This document shows, in pieces, positions 18,653 through 25,392 of a DNA stretch of 34,829 bases. The DNA is from an uncultured Bacteroidales bacterium (GTDB lineage: Bacteria; Bacteroidota; Bacteroidia; Bacteroidales; Bacteroidaceae). The notes beneath the pieces were generated by a model. The model saw only the letters and a list, made by a program, of their open reading frames with translations. It had not been told where the DNA came from and ran no database searches. The first letter of the stretch is position 1. Every line of letters begins with the position of its first letter. Where the stretch lies: NCBI GenBank assembly GCA_902770725.1, contig CACXUA010000028.1:1-34829 (forward strand), written 5' to 3'. The position numbers and the translations under genes were made by a program.

Positions 18653-18687
18653 AGCGTGCTCTTCTAACCAGAGGAGCACGCTTTGTT
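18653..18687 (+). terminator. Intrinsic terminator after pheT-yebC
   Basis: AGCGTGCTC (18653-18661) pairs perfectly with GAGCACGCT (18674-18682), with further partial pairing inside, followed by TTGTTTAT. Confidence 0.8.
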
Positions 18688-18690
18688 TAT

Positions 18691-18756
18691 AAACTAGGCG
18701 TGTCTAATTGCCAAACTAGGCGTGCCTAATTTGCAAAACAGGCTGGGCTTGTTTTA
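18691..18756. repeat. 22-base-period intergenic array, locus C
   Basis: Units at 18691-18712, 18713-18734 and a diverged third at 18735-18756. Units one and two follow the arm, centre, arm layout (AACTA; GGCGTGTC or GGCGTGCC; TAATT) with linkers GCCA and TGCA. It sits between the yebC terminator and the dnaB stop; the third unit reaches over the dnaB stop codon. Confidence 0.7.
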
Positions 18757-20225
18757 GAACTTGTCTTCTTGTGGAGCGCTTTGAAGCCCTTCGAATGAGT
18801 CGTTTGTGCCGAGAGCGTTGGCAATCTTGTCGCTTTCTGCCATCTCTTCTGGCGTCATCTTCGGAGAGACATAGCGCCCACCCATATCGCTTTCTTGTGT
18901 GCCAGGAAGGGGAACTGATGATTCGAGGTCGGAGAAGCGGGCAAACTCGCTGCGGAATGCTAGCTTGATGTCGCCAACGGAACCGTTGCGGTGCTTAGCG
19001 ATAATGAACATTGCCTTTCCTCGCCAGTCATAGCCCTTGTCATCCTGAAATAGCTTGTAGTACTCGGGACGATGGATGAAGCAAACGATGTCGGCGTCCT
19101 GTTCGATGGCACCCGACTCACGCAAGTCACTCAGCACGGGTTGCTTGTTGTCGAATCCTTCACGGCTTTCTACGCCATGTTCAGTCCGCTTGCCTGCATC
19201 AGTTGCAGATAGTCAATCATGATGGCTTTGATGCCATACTCGCGAACCAATCGACGTGCCTTTGTTTGAAGCTCGAAGACGCTGAGCGATGGTGTGTCGT
19301 CAATGTAGATAGGTGCATTGTAAAGCTGTCGTACGCGCTTGTCGAGCTGTCCCCATTCGTATGGCAACAACTGTCCGCTGCGAAGCTTCTCGCCGCTTAG
19401 CTCGCTGACGTTGACCATGAGTCGCTGTACAAGTTGCTGGTTGCTCATCTCGAGGCTGAACATCGCACAAGGAATCTTGTAGTCAACAGCCATGCGTTTT
19501 ATCATGGAGAGCGCAAAGGCTGTCTTACCCATAGATGGGCGAGCTGCGATGATGATGAGGTCGCTGTTTTGCCATCCGTTCGTAATCTTGTCCAGTTCTT
19601 GGAAACCTGTTGGCAGTCCGCTCAGTCCGCCTTCCTTGGCTTGTGCCTTCTGGATGAGTTCATAAACCTGGCTGATGATAGGATCGATCTGTGTGAAGTC
19701 CTTCTTCATGTTCTTCTGTGCGATGGAGAAGAGCGTGCTCTCAGCTTCTTGCATCAGGTCGGCAACATCGATTGTAGCATCAAAAGCTTTTGTCTGAACA
19801 AGACTGGCAAAGGTGATGAGCTGACGTTGCAGGGACTTCTGGGCGATTATCTTGGCGTGATATTCGATATGGGCAGAACTGGCGACTTGTGTATTGATTT
19901 GCATCAGATAGACCTCGCCACCTGCAGCTTCGAGGTTGTCTGTGCTCTCAAGCTGGTTAATGACAGTCATGATGTCGACAGGCTTTTGCTCAGCGTTAAG
20001 CGTCTGTATAGCCTGATAGATGAGTTGGTGACGATGGTCGTAGAAGCTCTCAGGCTTGAGCAGTTCTGCAACTAAGCCATACGATTCCTGTTCCACCATG
20101 AGTGCACCCAGCACAGCCACCTCCATATCGAGGCTTTGCGGCTGCTTGTGCCCATATTGGTCAACCTGAGGCACTTCCACAATCTTTGTTGTGCCCGAAT
20201 GCTTTTTTCTTGATGTCTCTGCCAT
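18754..20225 (-). pseudogene. dnaB: Replicative DNA helicase DnaB, internal deletion plus frameshift
   Basis: DnaB is the hexameric helicase of the replication fork. The ATG at 20225 (MAETSRKKHSG) is chosen over an in-frame TTG 27 bases upstream. The first part is normal: N-terminal domain (SLDMEVAVLGALMV), Walker A ARPSMGKTAF, and MIDYLQLMQASGLNM. It then hits a TAG at 19170-19172. Another frame picks up exactly where DnaB should resume (GVESREGFDNKQPVLSDLRESGAIEQDAD) and runs to the stop at 18754. The joined protein lacks about 33 residues that family members have between the LQLM and GVESR segments, including the ALSQLNR motif. The frame offset requires a loss of 3n+1 bases, consistent with about 100. 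Either the gene is broken or the assembly lost a segment; because dnaB is normally essential, assembly error or a second copy must be considered. Confidence 0.9.
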
Positions 20226-20260
20226 ATCTTTGTTTTGTCTTGTTTCAGCCAATTGCCTTG

Positions 20261-20268
20261 CAAAGATA
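20261..20268 (-). promoter_or_regulatory. -7 promoter element for dnaB
   Basis: Minus-strand TATCTTTG, 35 bases before the dnaB ATG at 20225; it supports that start over the upstream TTG. Confidence 0.7.
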
Positions 20269-20337
20269 CATAAAAAACTTGAATTACGTATTTGCTTGGG
20301 AAAGAATTTTCATTAAGACAGCACACATTGTTATAAT

Positions 20338-20372
20338 AAAAAGACAGCCCCCATGAAGGGAGCTGCCTTTTT
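20338..20372 (-). terminator. Intrinsic terminator after the 51-residue peptide gene
   Basis: Two 15-base arms (20338-20352 and 20358-20372) pair along their full length with two G-T wobbles, loop of 5. On the minus strand the stem ends in TTTTT followed by ATTATAA. It closes the 23267-20395 transcript. Confidence 0.85.
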
Positions 20373-20394
20373 CTATAGATTTAGGAGCGAGGTC

Positions 20395-20550
20395 TTATTC
20401 CTCTTCCCAAATGTCCCAAGTTGTTTCTTCCTTTGTCAGAGCGCTGCCACCATCTACGGTGTCGTCGCTGATGGGAAGACTCTCAGCCAGCATCTGTGCT
20501 GCCATTGCCAACTCAACCTGCATTGCAGGAATTAAATATGTTTTCTTCAT
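20395..20550 (-). CDS. Small peptide, 51 residues, overlapping the preceding secreted protein gene
   Basis: This small gene starts with ATG at 20548-20550, sharing one base with the TAA of the 905-residue gene upstream (TAATG), so its translation is probably coupled. The peptide starts MKKTYLIPAMQVELAMAAQM, is acidic towards the end and finishes TTWDIWEEE. It has no convincing signal peptide and no cysteines. I recall many short Bacteroidales ORFs that begin in the same way (MKKTY-IP--QV), but know no function for them. A strong terminator follows 22 bases after its stop, so the transcript is made to include it. The clean stop, the overlap and the terminator are what make it credible. Function unknown. 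Confidence 0.7.
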   Translation of the reverse strand: MKKTYLIPAMQVELAMAAQMLAESLPISDDTVDGGSALTKEETTWDIWEEE

Positions 20551-23267
20551 TAGAACAGAACTTTTTTACCATTAATAATGTTGATGCCCTTCTGCATCTT
20601 CTGGATGCGCTGACCTGCAATGTTGTAAATAGCATCGTTAGCGTTAAGGTTAGCGTCAACGCCACTGATGCCAGTTGCATCGTCGCCGTCGAAGTAGAAT
20701 GCCTTCACGCCGCTTGCGCTCTGATAGTATGCCTTGCCTGCAGCGATTGTGCCAGTAGCCTTGTAGAAGCCAACCTTGCCGTCAACCTTAGCAAGAACGT
20801 ACATTGTGCCGTCTGCCTCGGTAGCAGCAGTTGTACCCTTCAGGTCGTTTGCAATATTGATGGCAGGAAGGTCAGCAGCAAGCTTGTTGTAGTATGTACC
20901 CTTCAGGACAACAGCATTGCCGGCAGGAACCTCGACTCCAATTTCGCTGAGGTCGAGCCATGTGTTGTTGAGAACAGCTGCATAAGCCTTCACGTCACCA
21001 TTCAGTTCGTAGCCTGTTGTGGCGTCGTAAAGAGTTGCATAACCAGCTTCGCCTACATAGCTAACAGGTGCGTTTCCGAATACGGGATGAGTGTCTGTGC
21101 CAATGAGTTGGCTGAATGCAGCACCAAGCTTGTAAGCCAGTTCACCGCTTGCAAGCATGTTGTCTGTAATCTTTGTGGGACCCCAGTTAAGATCCTTGTC
21201 GCAGAAGTTGTTTGTCAATGTGCAACCATTGGGGAAACGTCCGAAGCCATCACAATTGGTGGTTTCACCAATAGCGTAGCAGTTTTCAACTACAGCACCG
21301 TCGCCACTCCAACCAGTGAGCTGACCGTTCTCACTGTTACCTTTAATAGCACCTGTGCTGTAGCAGTTGGTCATGTAGAGTTTAGCATAACTACCATTCA
21401 GCATATTTACGCCCAGAATGCCGCCTACGTTGTTGCCGCGACCTGTGATGCTAGCCTCGTTGCCAAGGCATTCCAGACGAACTTCGCCATCCTGAGAATG
21501 CCAGATTTCACCTACGATGCCGACATGAGCATTACCTGTGAGAGAGCAGGAGTTGTCGAGTGTGAAGTTCTTGATGACTGCACCTTCTGAAATTACGCCG
21601 AACACACCAACTTCGTTCTTGTCAAGATCAGCGACGAGGTTCTTTATCTTGTAACCTTGTCCGTCGAATGTGCCAGCATAGCGTGTGTTGCCTTGTCCCC
21701 AAAGACCGCCAATAGGAGCAAAGTCCTTCACACCAGTGAAGTCGATGTCGTTCATCAGGCGAGCATTCACAGGAGCGTTGCAGTCTGCATTTGCTGTAAG
21801 ATTGTGTACGTTACGATAGTCCTTAATCATTGCAGCGAACCAACGCATCTGCTTGTTGTCAGAGATTTCATAGTATCCGTCAGTGGCAGGTGTCATATAA
21901 TCAGCTACATATTCCACCATTGCTTTGCAGACTGTACAGAAACCGTTATCAATAATATGAGAATCGTGTTGCTCTTCGTTAACATTTGCATAGACAACAG
22001 TTCCCATTGGGGTACCTCCACAGTCGAAATGCGCGTTGGCATATACTTGGCTATGACCGCCAACAGAGAAGGGAACAGGAATTTCATCTGTGCCAATAGT
22101 TTGATACCATGCAATTGCAGATTGGTCACCATTTAACTTATAACAGAGTTCGCCACTTGCAACTGTAGATCTGGCTATCTTATTACCTTGTATATAGAAA
22201 TCAGCTCCATTTGCATCATAGCAGTTAGTAGCAGACACAGCGCCATCGTTGCGATAAAGGCTTCTGTTACCATCCATGTTATAAATGTCACCAATATTCC
22301 AACAGTTGGTGAAGGTGGTTCCACTCTGTGTCCAACCTGCAAAGGCAGCACATTGTCCGTCCTGACCATGCACCTCACCAGTATTAGCACAGTTCGTGGC
22401 AAGAATCTTTTTGCCATCAGTTGCGCAGCCGACGAGACCGGCAGCGTTAGCATCAGTGTTGCCTGTTGCTTCGACACGTGCTCGGTTGATAACATTCTTA
22501 AGTGTGACATCGCCATTGCGGTCTCGTGCGAATCCGATGATACCACCTATTTTAGCTACACCCTTAAATGAGCTATTAGTGCCAATCACCAGATCATGAA
22601 TGTATGCAACATCTGCATAGCAGAAAAGTCCAATACTACTATAGTTGCTGTTTACAATGGCATAATCAATGGTATGAGTGCCACCATCGAATTCTCCCTT
22701 AAACTTGTGCTTGTCAGAAGCCATTGGGGTGAAGGTCTTTCCTTGGAAACTGAGGTCGGCAGTAAGGCGAGCCTTTGATGTGTTTGTCTCATCAGTGGCT
22801 ATGTATGCTGCAAACCAGTAATAATCATTTACAGATGAAATCAGATAGAAATCTCCATCCTTCGAAGGCTCAGTCAGTTTATCTGCTTTAATTTTTTTTG
22901 TGCTGATATTGAAGCTGACGAGGTACATGCCTTCTTCTGCAACGCAGAACTTGTTGTCTCCGTTGCTATCTGTAGAGAGGTCTGACCAATCAGAGGTCAA
23001 TACTGTTCCCTGAGAAGGCGCCCAAAAGCCTCCCCATTCATTGGCTCCATTTGGAATCTTAAAACGGCCATTGTCGCCCTCGCCAACTGTCAACTTGACG
23101 GCTGCTGCCCAAGTTGTTCCGTCTGCTGAGTAAGCGCGTACTGCACTTCTTTGCCATTCACCGGCATTCCAACCACTCTCGGTACAGCCACCGACGAGGT
23201 AATACTCATCTGCATACATGCTAATGCAGCAAGTAAGCGCCATGATAAGAGCTAATACTTTTTTCAT
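20550..23267 (-). CDS. Large secreted protein with GLUG-like repeat modules and C-terminal sorting-like motif
   Basis: A 905-residue exported protein with a signal peptide (MKKVLALIMALTCCISMYA). The first ~110 residues (YYLVGGCTESGWNAGEW, FKIPNGANEWGGFWAPSQG) resemble the beta-sandwich of SusE/SusF-type starch-binding proteins. Two longer sections follow, each beginning with a YYWFAAYIATDE / MRWFAAMIKDY type segment and then modules such as FKGEFDGGTHTIDYAIV and YAGTFDGQGYKIKNLV with GLFCYAD / GVFGVIS, which is the GLUG-type beta-helix pattern of bacterial adhesins. The last ~27 residues, IYNIAGQRIQKMQKGINIIN plus GKKVLF, form the short sorting-like terminus common in Prevotella. It is likely surface-exposed and binds a glycan or host surface; ligand unknown. 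Own promoter at 23333-23340; followed directly by a coupled 51-residue peptide. Confidence 0.85.
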   Translation of the reverse strand: MKKVLALIMALTCCISMYADEYYLVGGCTESGWNAGEWQRSAVRAYSADGTTWAAAVKLTVGEGDNGRFKIPNGANEWGGFWAPSQGTVLTSDWSDLSTDSNGDNKFCVAEEGMYLVSFNISTKKIKADKLTEPSKDGDFYLISSVNDYYWFAAYIATDETNTSKARLTADLSFQGKTFTPMASDKHKFKGEFDGGTHTIDYAIVNSNYSSIGLFCYADVAYIHDLVIGTNSSFKGVAKIGGIIGFARDRNGDVTLKNVINRARVEATGNTDANAAGLVGCATDGKKILATNCANTGEVHGQDGQCAAFAGWTQSGTTFTNCWNIGDIYNMDGNRSLYRNDGAVSATNCYDANGADFYIQGNKIARSTVASGELCYKLNGDQSAIAWYQTIGTDEIPVPFSVGGHSQVYANAHFDCGGTPMGTVVYANVNEEQHDSHIIDNGFCTVCKAMVEYVADYMTPATDGYYEISDNKQMRWFAAMIKDYRNVHNLTANADCNAPVNARLMNDIDFTGVKDFAPIGGLWGQGNTRYAGTFDGQGYKIKNLVADLDKNEVGVFGVISEGAVIKNFTLDNSCSLTGNAHVGIVGEIWHSQDGEVRLECLGNEASITGRGNNVGGILGVNMLNGSYAKLYMTNCYSTGAIKGNSENGQLTGWSGDGAVVENCYAIGETTNCDGFGRFPNGCTLTNNFCDKDLNWGPTKITDNMLASGELAYKLGAAFSQLIGTDTHPVFGNAPVSYVGEAGYATLYDATTGYELNGDVKAYAAVLNNTWLDLSEIGVEVPAGNAVVLKGTYYNKLAADLPAINIANDLKGTTAATEADGTMYVLAKVDGKVGFYKATGTIAAGKAYYQSASGVKAFYFDGDDATGISGVDANLNANDAIYNIAGQRIQKMQKGINIINGKKVLF

Positions 23268-23332
23268 TGTTGTTTTTGTTAATTAATGGATAAAAAATAT
23301 TTAAAGTTTGCTTTATTGTACATATTGAACTG

Positions 23333-23340
23333 CAAAGGTA
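23333..23340 (-). promoter_or_regulatory. -7 promoter element for the 905-residue secreted protein
   Basis: Minus-strand TACCTTTG, 65 bases before the ATG, in an AT-rich leader. Confidence 0.7.
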
Positions 23341-23446
23341 CGCATTATTTATATATTTATATATAATTTTTGCAGAAAATAAGCATTATTGTAATCAAAT
23401 GGATAAAATAAAGGGACGTTTGTGGACGTCCCTGATATATATTGCA

Positions 23447-23574
23447 AAGTTAACGTGCGAAGTTGTTCAAGTTAACGTGCGAACTTTGCAAACTTAACGT
23501 GCGAAGTTGTTCAAGTTAACGTGCGAACTTTGCAAACTTAACGTGTGAAGTTGGCGAACTTGACTGGCGTCGAG
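23447..23574. repeat. 22-base-period intergenic array, locus D
   Basis: The most regular array. From 23447: arm (AAGTT or AACTT, 5), centre AACGTGCG (8), arm (5), linker (4), repeated at 23447, 23469, 23491, 23513 and 23535, with a final half-unit at 23557 that ends GACTGGCG. Linkers alternate GTTC and TGCA, and arm orientation alternates, so four of five units are small inverted repeats. It lies just past the DUF4831 stop (23597) and before the 23333 promoter. The remaining gap holds no gene that I can see. Confidence 0.88.
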
Positions 23575-23596
23575 CTAAAGCTTGACTGCAGTAGTT

Positions 23597-24682
23597 TTAT
23601 TCCATCACATCCTTCGTTCCGCCAGTTGTCTGGAAGAAGGTGACTTGAGTGTTGGTTTTCTTGTCGAAGAGTGTGTTGGAAAGTATATCGACAATGCCGA
23701 ATTGAGCTATCGGAGTCTCCATGCTGACGAACTCCTGACCGTTATATGTGACGTTTATTTTTGCTCTGGCTGGGATGTTGTAGTAAACGCCATGATCCAT
23801 CTTGGCACGTTTCTTTGCTGCCTCTTCGGATGGTACAATTGTGGGGATGGTCTCGAGAACCTTGATGGAAACTATGACTGGTTCGCCTGCTAGGTTGTCA
23901 GCATCCAGCACTCCAAGCTTCCCAGAGAAGCGGAAAAGTATGTCGCGACTGGTCTCTTGCTGTGGGTCGTAGAAGAAGGAGAAGACTTCTGTGTCGGTTT
24001 GTGTAGTGCCGCTGAAGAGCGATTCGAGTACTGAAGCCTGTTTGTCGAGCTGGTCGAGCATAAGTTTCAGCTGAGCTCCATCCTTGGGGGTGTTCTCTGC
24101 TTCACCACGAATCAGGGCATTCTTGCTGTCACGAATGTCGTAGATTTCCTGAGCGCAGAGTTCTGCCATCTTAGCTGTGCTGCCTGCTGCAAGTATTTCC
24201 TGCGTCATATACGAACGGGGATTCTCGGGAGCTTGTCCTTTTTCTGGTTTTGGAAGGTCTGGCAGGAACGATTCGTTGGCGTCGCAATTGATGCTCAATA
24301 GAAGTCCGTCGCGACTAAGGCCAACCAGTGGTGCTACAGTCTTGCTCTTGATTTTGATGCTGTAAGCCTTGTTCTTGTCTGGTTTTCCGTATGGCTCAAA
24401 GGTTATGCTCTTCAGGTTCCACTTGACGCTTTCTTCCGTAGGAACGTTTTGCAGACGAAGATAGCGGTCGGCATACTTGTTGAAGTCGCCAGGACGGGTT
24501 GTTGTCTTCTCTGCAATAACGGTGACGCGGAAAGCGGTTCTCGGCAAGTAATAGGTAACGCCTTCGAGGGTGCTGCCTGGCACGAAAGGTTCTACCTCTG
24601 TCTGTGCCATTATTGACAACGGACAACAGACGACGGACAGCAGACCAAAGATGGTGGATAAAATAAAGATGCTCTGTCTCAT
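23597..24682 (-). CDS. Exported DUF4831 family protein
   Basis: A 361-residue protein with a signal peptide (MRQSIFILSTIFGLLSVVCCPLSIMAQ). I recognise the pattern YYLPRTAFRVTVIAEK, RPGDFNKYADRYL and SRDGLLLSIN as the Bacteroidota family DUF4831, whose function is unknown. A central helical segment (residues ~155-210, AGSTAKMAELCAQEIYDIRDSKNALIRGEAEN) precedes a beta-rich C-terminal half (DHGVYYNIPARAKINVTYNGQEF). No membrane segment or lipobox cysteine at the cleavage site is visible, so periplasmic or outer-surface location is likely. The second half of the signal peptide is encoded by a 7-base tandem repeat (24615-24642). It is the last gene of the minus-strand cluster from 27699, and is followed by array D. 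Confidence 0.75.
   Translation of the reverse strand: MRQSIFILSTIFGLLSVVCCPLSIMAQTEVEPFVPGSTLEGVTYYLPRTAFRVTVIAEKTTTRPGDFNKYADRYLRLQNVPTEESVKWNLKSITFEPYGKPDKNKAYSIKIKSKTVAPLVGLSRDGLLLSINCDANESFLPDLPKPEKGQAPENPRSYMTQEILAAGSTAKMAELCAQEIYDIRDSKNALIRGEAENTPKDGAQLKLMLDQLDKQASVLESLFSGTTQTDTEVFSFFYDPQQETSRDILFRFSGKLGVLDADNLAGEPVIVSIKVLETIPTIVPSEEAAKKRAKMDHGVYYNIPARAKINVTYNGQEFVSMETPIAQFGIVDILSNTLFDKKTNTQVTFFQTTGGTKDVME
24615..24642. repeat. 7-base tandem repeat encoding part of a signal peptide
   Basis: Heptamers GACAACG, GACAACA, GACGACG, GACAGCA on the plus strand; on the coding strand they encode LSVVCCPLS of the DUF4831 signal peptide. Confidence 0.7.
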
Positions 24683-24706
24683 ATCTTATTCTCTTAATTT
24701 CTTAAC

Positions 24707-24973
24707 TCATTTATGTCTGTTCGCACGTTGGCGACGGATGTCAGCTTTCTTTTTTGCTGCTCCGCTACCGTGTGCTCCTGTGATGTATTGTTTCTTCTTG
24801 GCTTTGGTCTTGACCTTAGCCTCTTCTTTCTTTGGCCCGCCTTTCGCGCCGCCTTTGAAAGTAATGCCGCTCAGGATAACAGCATCTATGTCATCTCCTC
24901 CATGACCCCCTCTAACTCCCCCGTGAGGGGGAGAACTAAGGAGTGAGGAGCTATCTTGTGGTTTATTCTTCAT
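24707..24973 (-). CDS. Small lysine-rich protein, N-terminus encoded by an inverted-repeat end
   Basis: An 88-residue ORF that I do not recognise. Its ATG (24971-24973) overlaps the last codons of the DUF559 gene in another frame, and residues ~12-24 (LSSPPHGGVRGGH) are translated straight from the left 37-bp repeat at 24904-24940. From about residue 27 on, the sequence looks native: DDIDAVILSGITFKGGAKGG, then a strongly basic tail with many KKK/KTK stretches and the end RRQRANRHK. The stop is 24 bases before the DUF4831 ATG. I infer a small basic gene whose original start was displaced by the DUF559 unit and replaced by a chimeric start. It could also be non-coding. No function proposed. Confidence 0.45.
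   Translation of the reverse strand: MKNKPQDSSSLLSSPPHGGVRGGHGGDDIDAVILSGITFKGGAKGGPKKEEAKVKTKAKKKQYITGAHGSGAAKKKADIRRQRANRHK
24904..24940. repeat. Left 37-bp inverted repeat of the DUF559 unit
   Basis: Reverse complement of 25356-25392 with no mismatch over 37 bases. Contains its own hairpin: CTCCCCC (24916-24922), loop GTGA, GGGGGAG (24927-24933). A competing stem, CCCCCTC (24906-24912) with GAGGGGG (24925-24931), is also possible. Confidence 0.92.
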
Positions 24974-25340
24974 TTAGTTTCTGCTCTATAGTTTTAATTA
25001 CTTTGTCAGTTTGGGAAATAACTTCATCATTTGTAAAGCGAATTAGCTTAAAGCCAAAAGATTCAAGGCGTTCTGTGCGACCTTCATCATATTGTTGTTG
25101 TTCATATTCGGAATGATATGCGCCATCTACTTCAATGATAAGTTTTGACTCCAATGAAACGAAATCTACTATATAGTCTGCAATAATGTATTGCCTGAAA
25201 AACTTTGTTTTTAATTGTCTATCCCTTATGTTTTCCCATAGAATTGCTTCTGCATCAGTAGGATTCTTCCTATTCTCACGAGCCCAATCCTTCAAAAAGG
25301 AGTAACTGTCACTTGCTGCCCATTTCAATTCGTCATTCAT
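24963..25340 (-). CDS. DUF559 family protein, Vsr-like endonuclease fold
   Basis: DUF559 proteins belong to the restriction-endonuclease-like superfamily near Vsr very-short-patch-repair nucleases; their function is largely untested. The 125-residue protein (start ATG 25340) shows the family signature in order: RENRKNPTDAEAILWENIRDRQL (~20-42), FFRQYIIADYIVDFVSLESKL (~47-67), then IIEVDGAYHSEYEQQQYDEGRTERLESFGFKLIRFTNDEV. The D-x(n)-E-V-D arrangement (DFVSLESKLIIEVDG) matches the catalytic core of the fold. An upstream GTG (25371-25373) is in frame but sits inside the right inverted repeat, so I prefer the ATG. Codons are AT-rich compared with neighbours, and the gene is flanked by perfect inverted repeats, so transfer is likely. 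Whether it acts on those repeats is speculation. Confidence 0.88.
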   Translation of the reverse strand: MNDELKWAASDSYSFLKDWARENRKNPTDAEAILWENIRDRQLKTKFFRQYIIADYIVDFVSLESKLIIEVDGAYHSEYEQQQYDEGRTERLESFGFKLIRFTNDEVISQTDKVIKTIEQKLNEE

Positions 25341-25355
25341 TGGTCTTCCTGCATT

Positions 25356-25392
25356 CTTAGTTCTCCCCCTCACGGGGGAGTTAGAGGGGGTC
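25356..25392. repeat. Right 37-bp inverted repeat of the DUF559 unit
   Basis: Exact reverse complement of 24904-24940. Reads CTTAGTTCTCCCCCTCACGG onward; its last base is part of the stop codon of the gene to the right. Confidence 0.92.

Larger units (their letters stand above)
24904..25392. mobile_element. Putative minimal mobile unit: DUF559 gene between perfect 37-bp inverted repeats
   Basis: The 489-bp segment is bounded by perfect inverted copies of a palindromic 37-mer, and homology stops sharply at both edges. The inside is visibly richer in A and T than its neighbours. The right edge coincides with the AICAR formyltransferase stop codon: the TAG at 25392-25394 borrows its G from the repeat. 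The left edge enters the frame of a small downstream ORF. No target-site duplication is obvious (flanks CAT and TAA). No transposase of a known family is present; the only cargo is the nuclease-like DUF559 protein. That this is mobile is inference. Confidence 0.6.

Noticed and set aside
19137-19205. Intein or group I intron in dnaB
   Set aside because: Material is missing rather than inserted, and no splicing or homing motifs are present.
20496-21590. Plus-strand frame of 364 codons across the 905-residue gene
   Set aside because: Cys/Val-rich antisense shadow; the minus gene has a signal peptide, repeats and terminus.
23447-23574. CRISPR array
   Set aside because: No spacers: units are contiguous 22-base repeats with alternating arms, and no cas gene is in the window.
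24713-24946. Plus-strand frame of 77 codons opposite the small basic gene
   Set aside because: Ends inside the inverted repeat and has Cys/Phe/Leu-rich antisense composition; operon spacing favours the minus strand.
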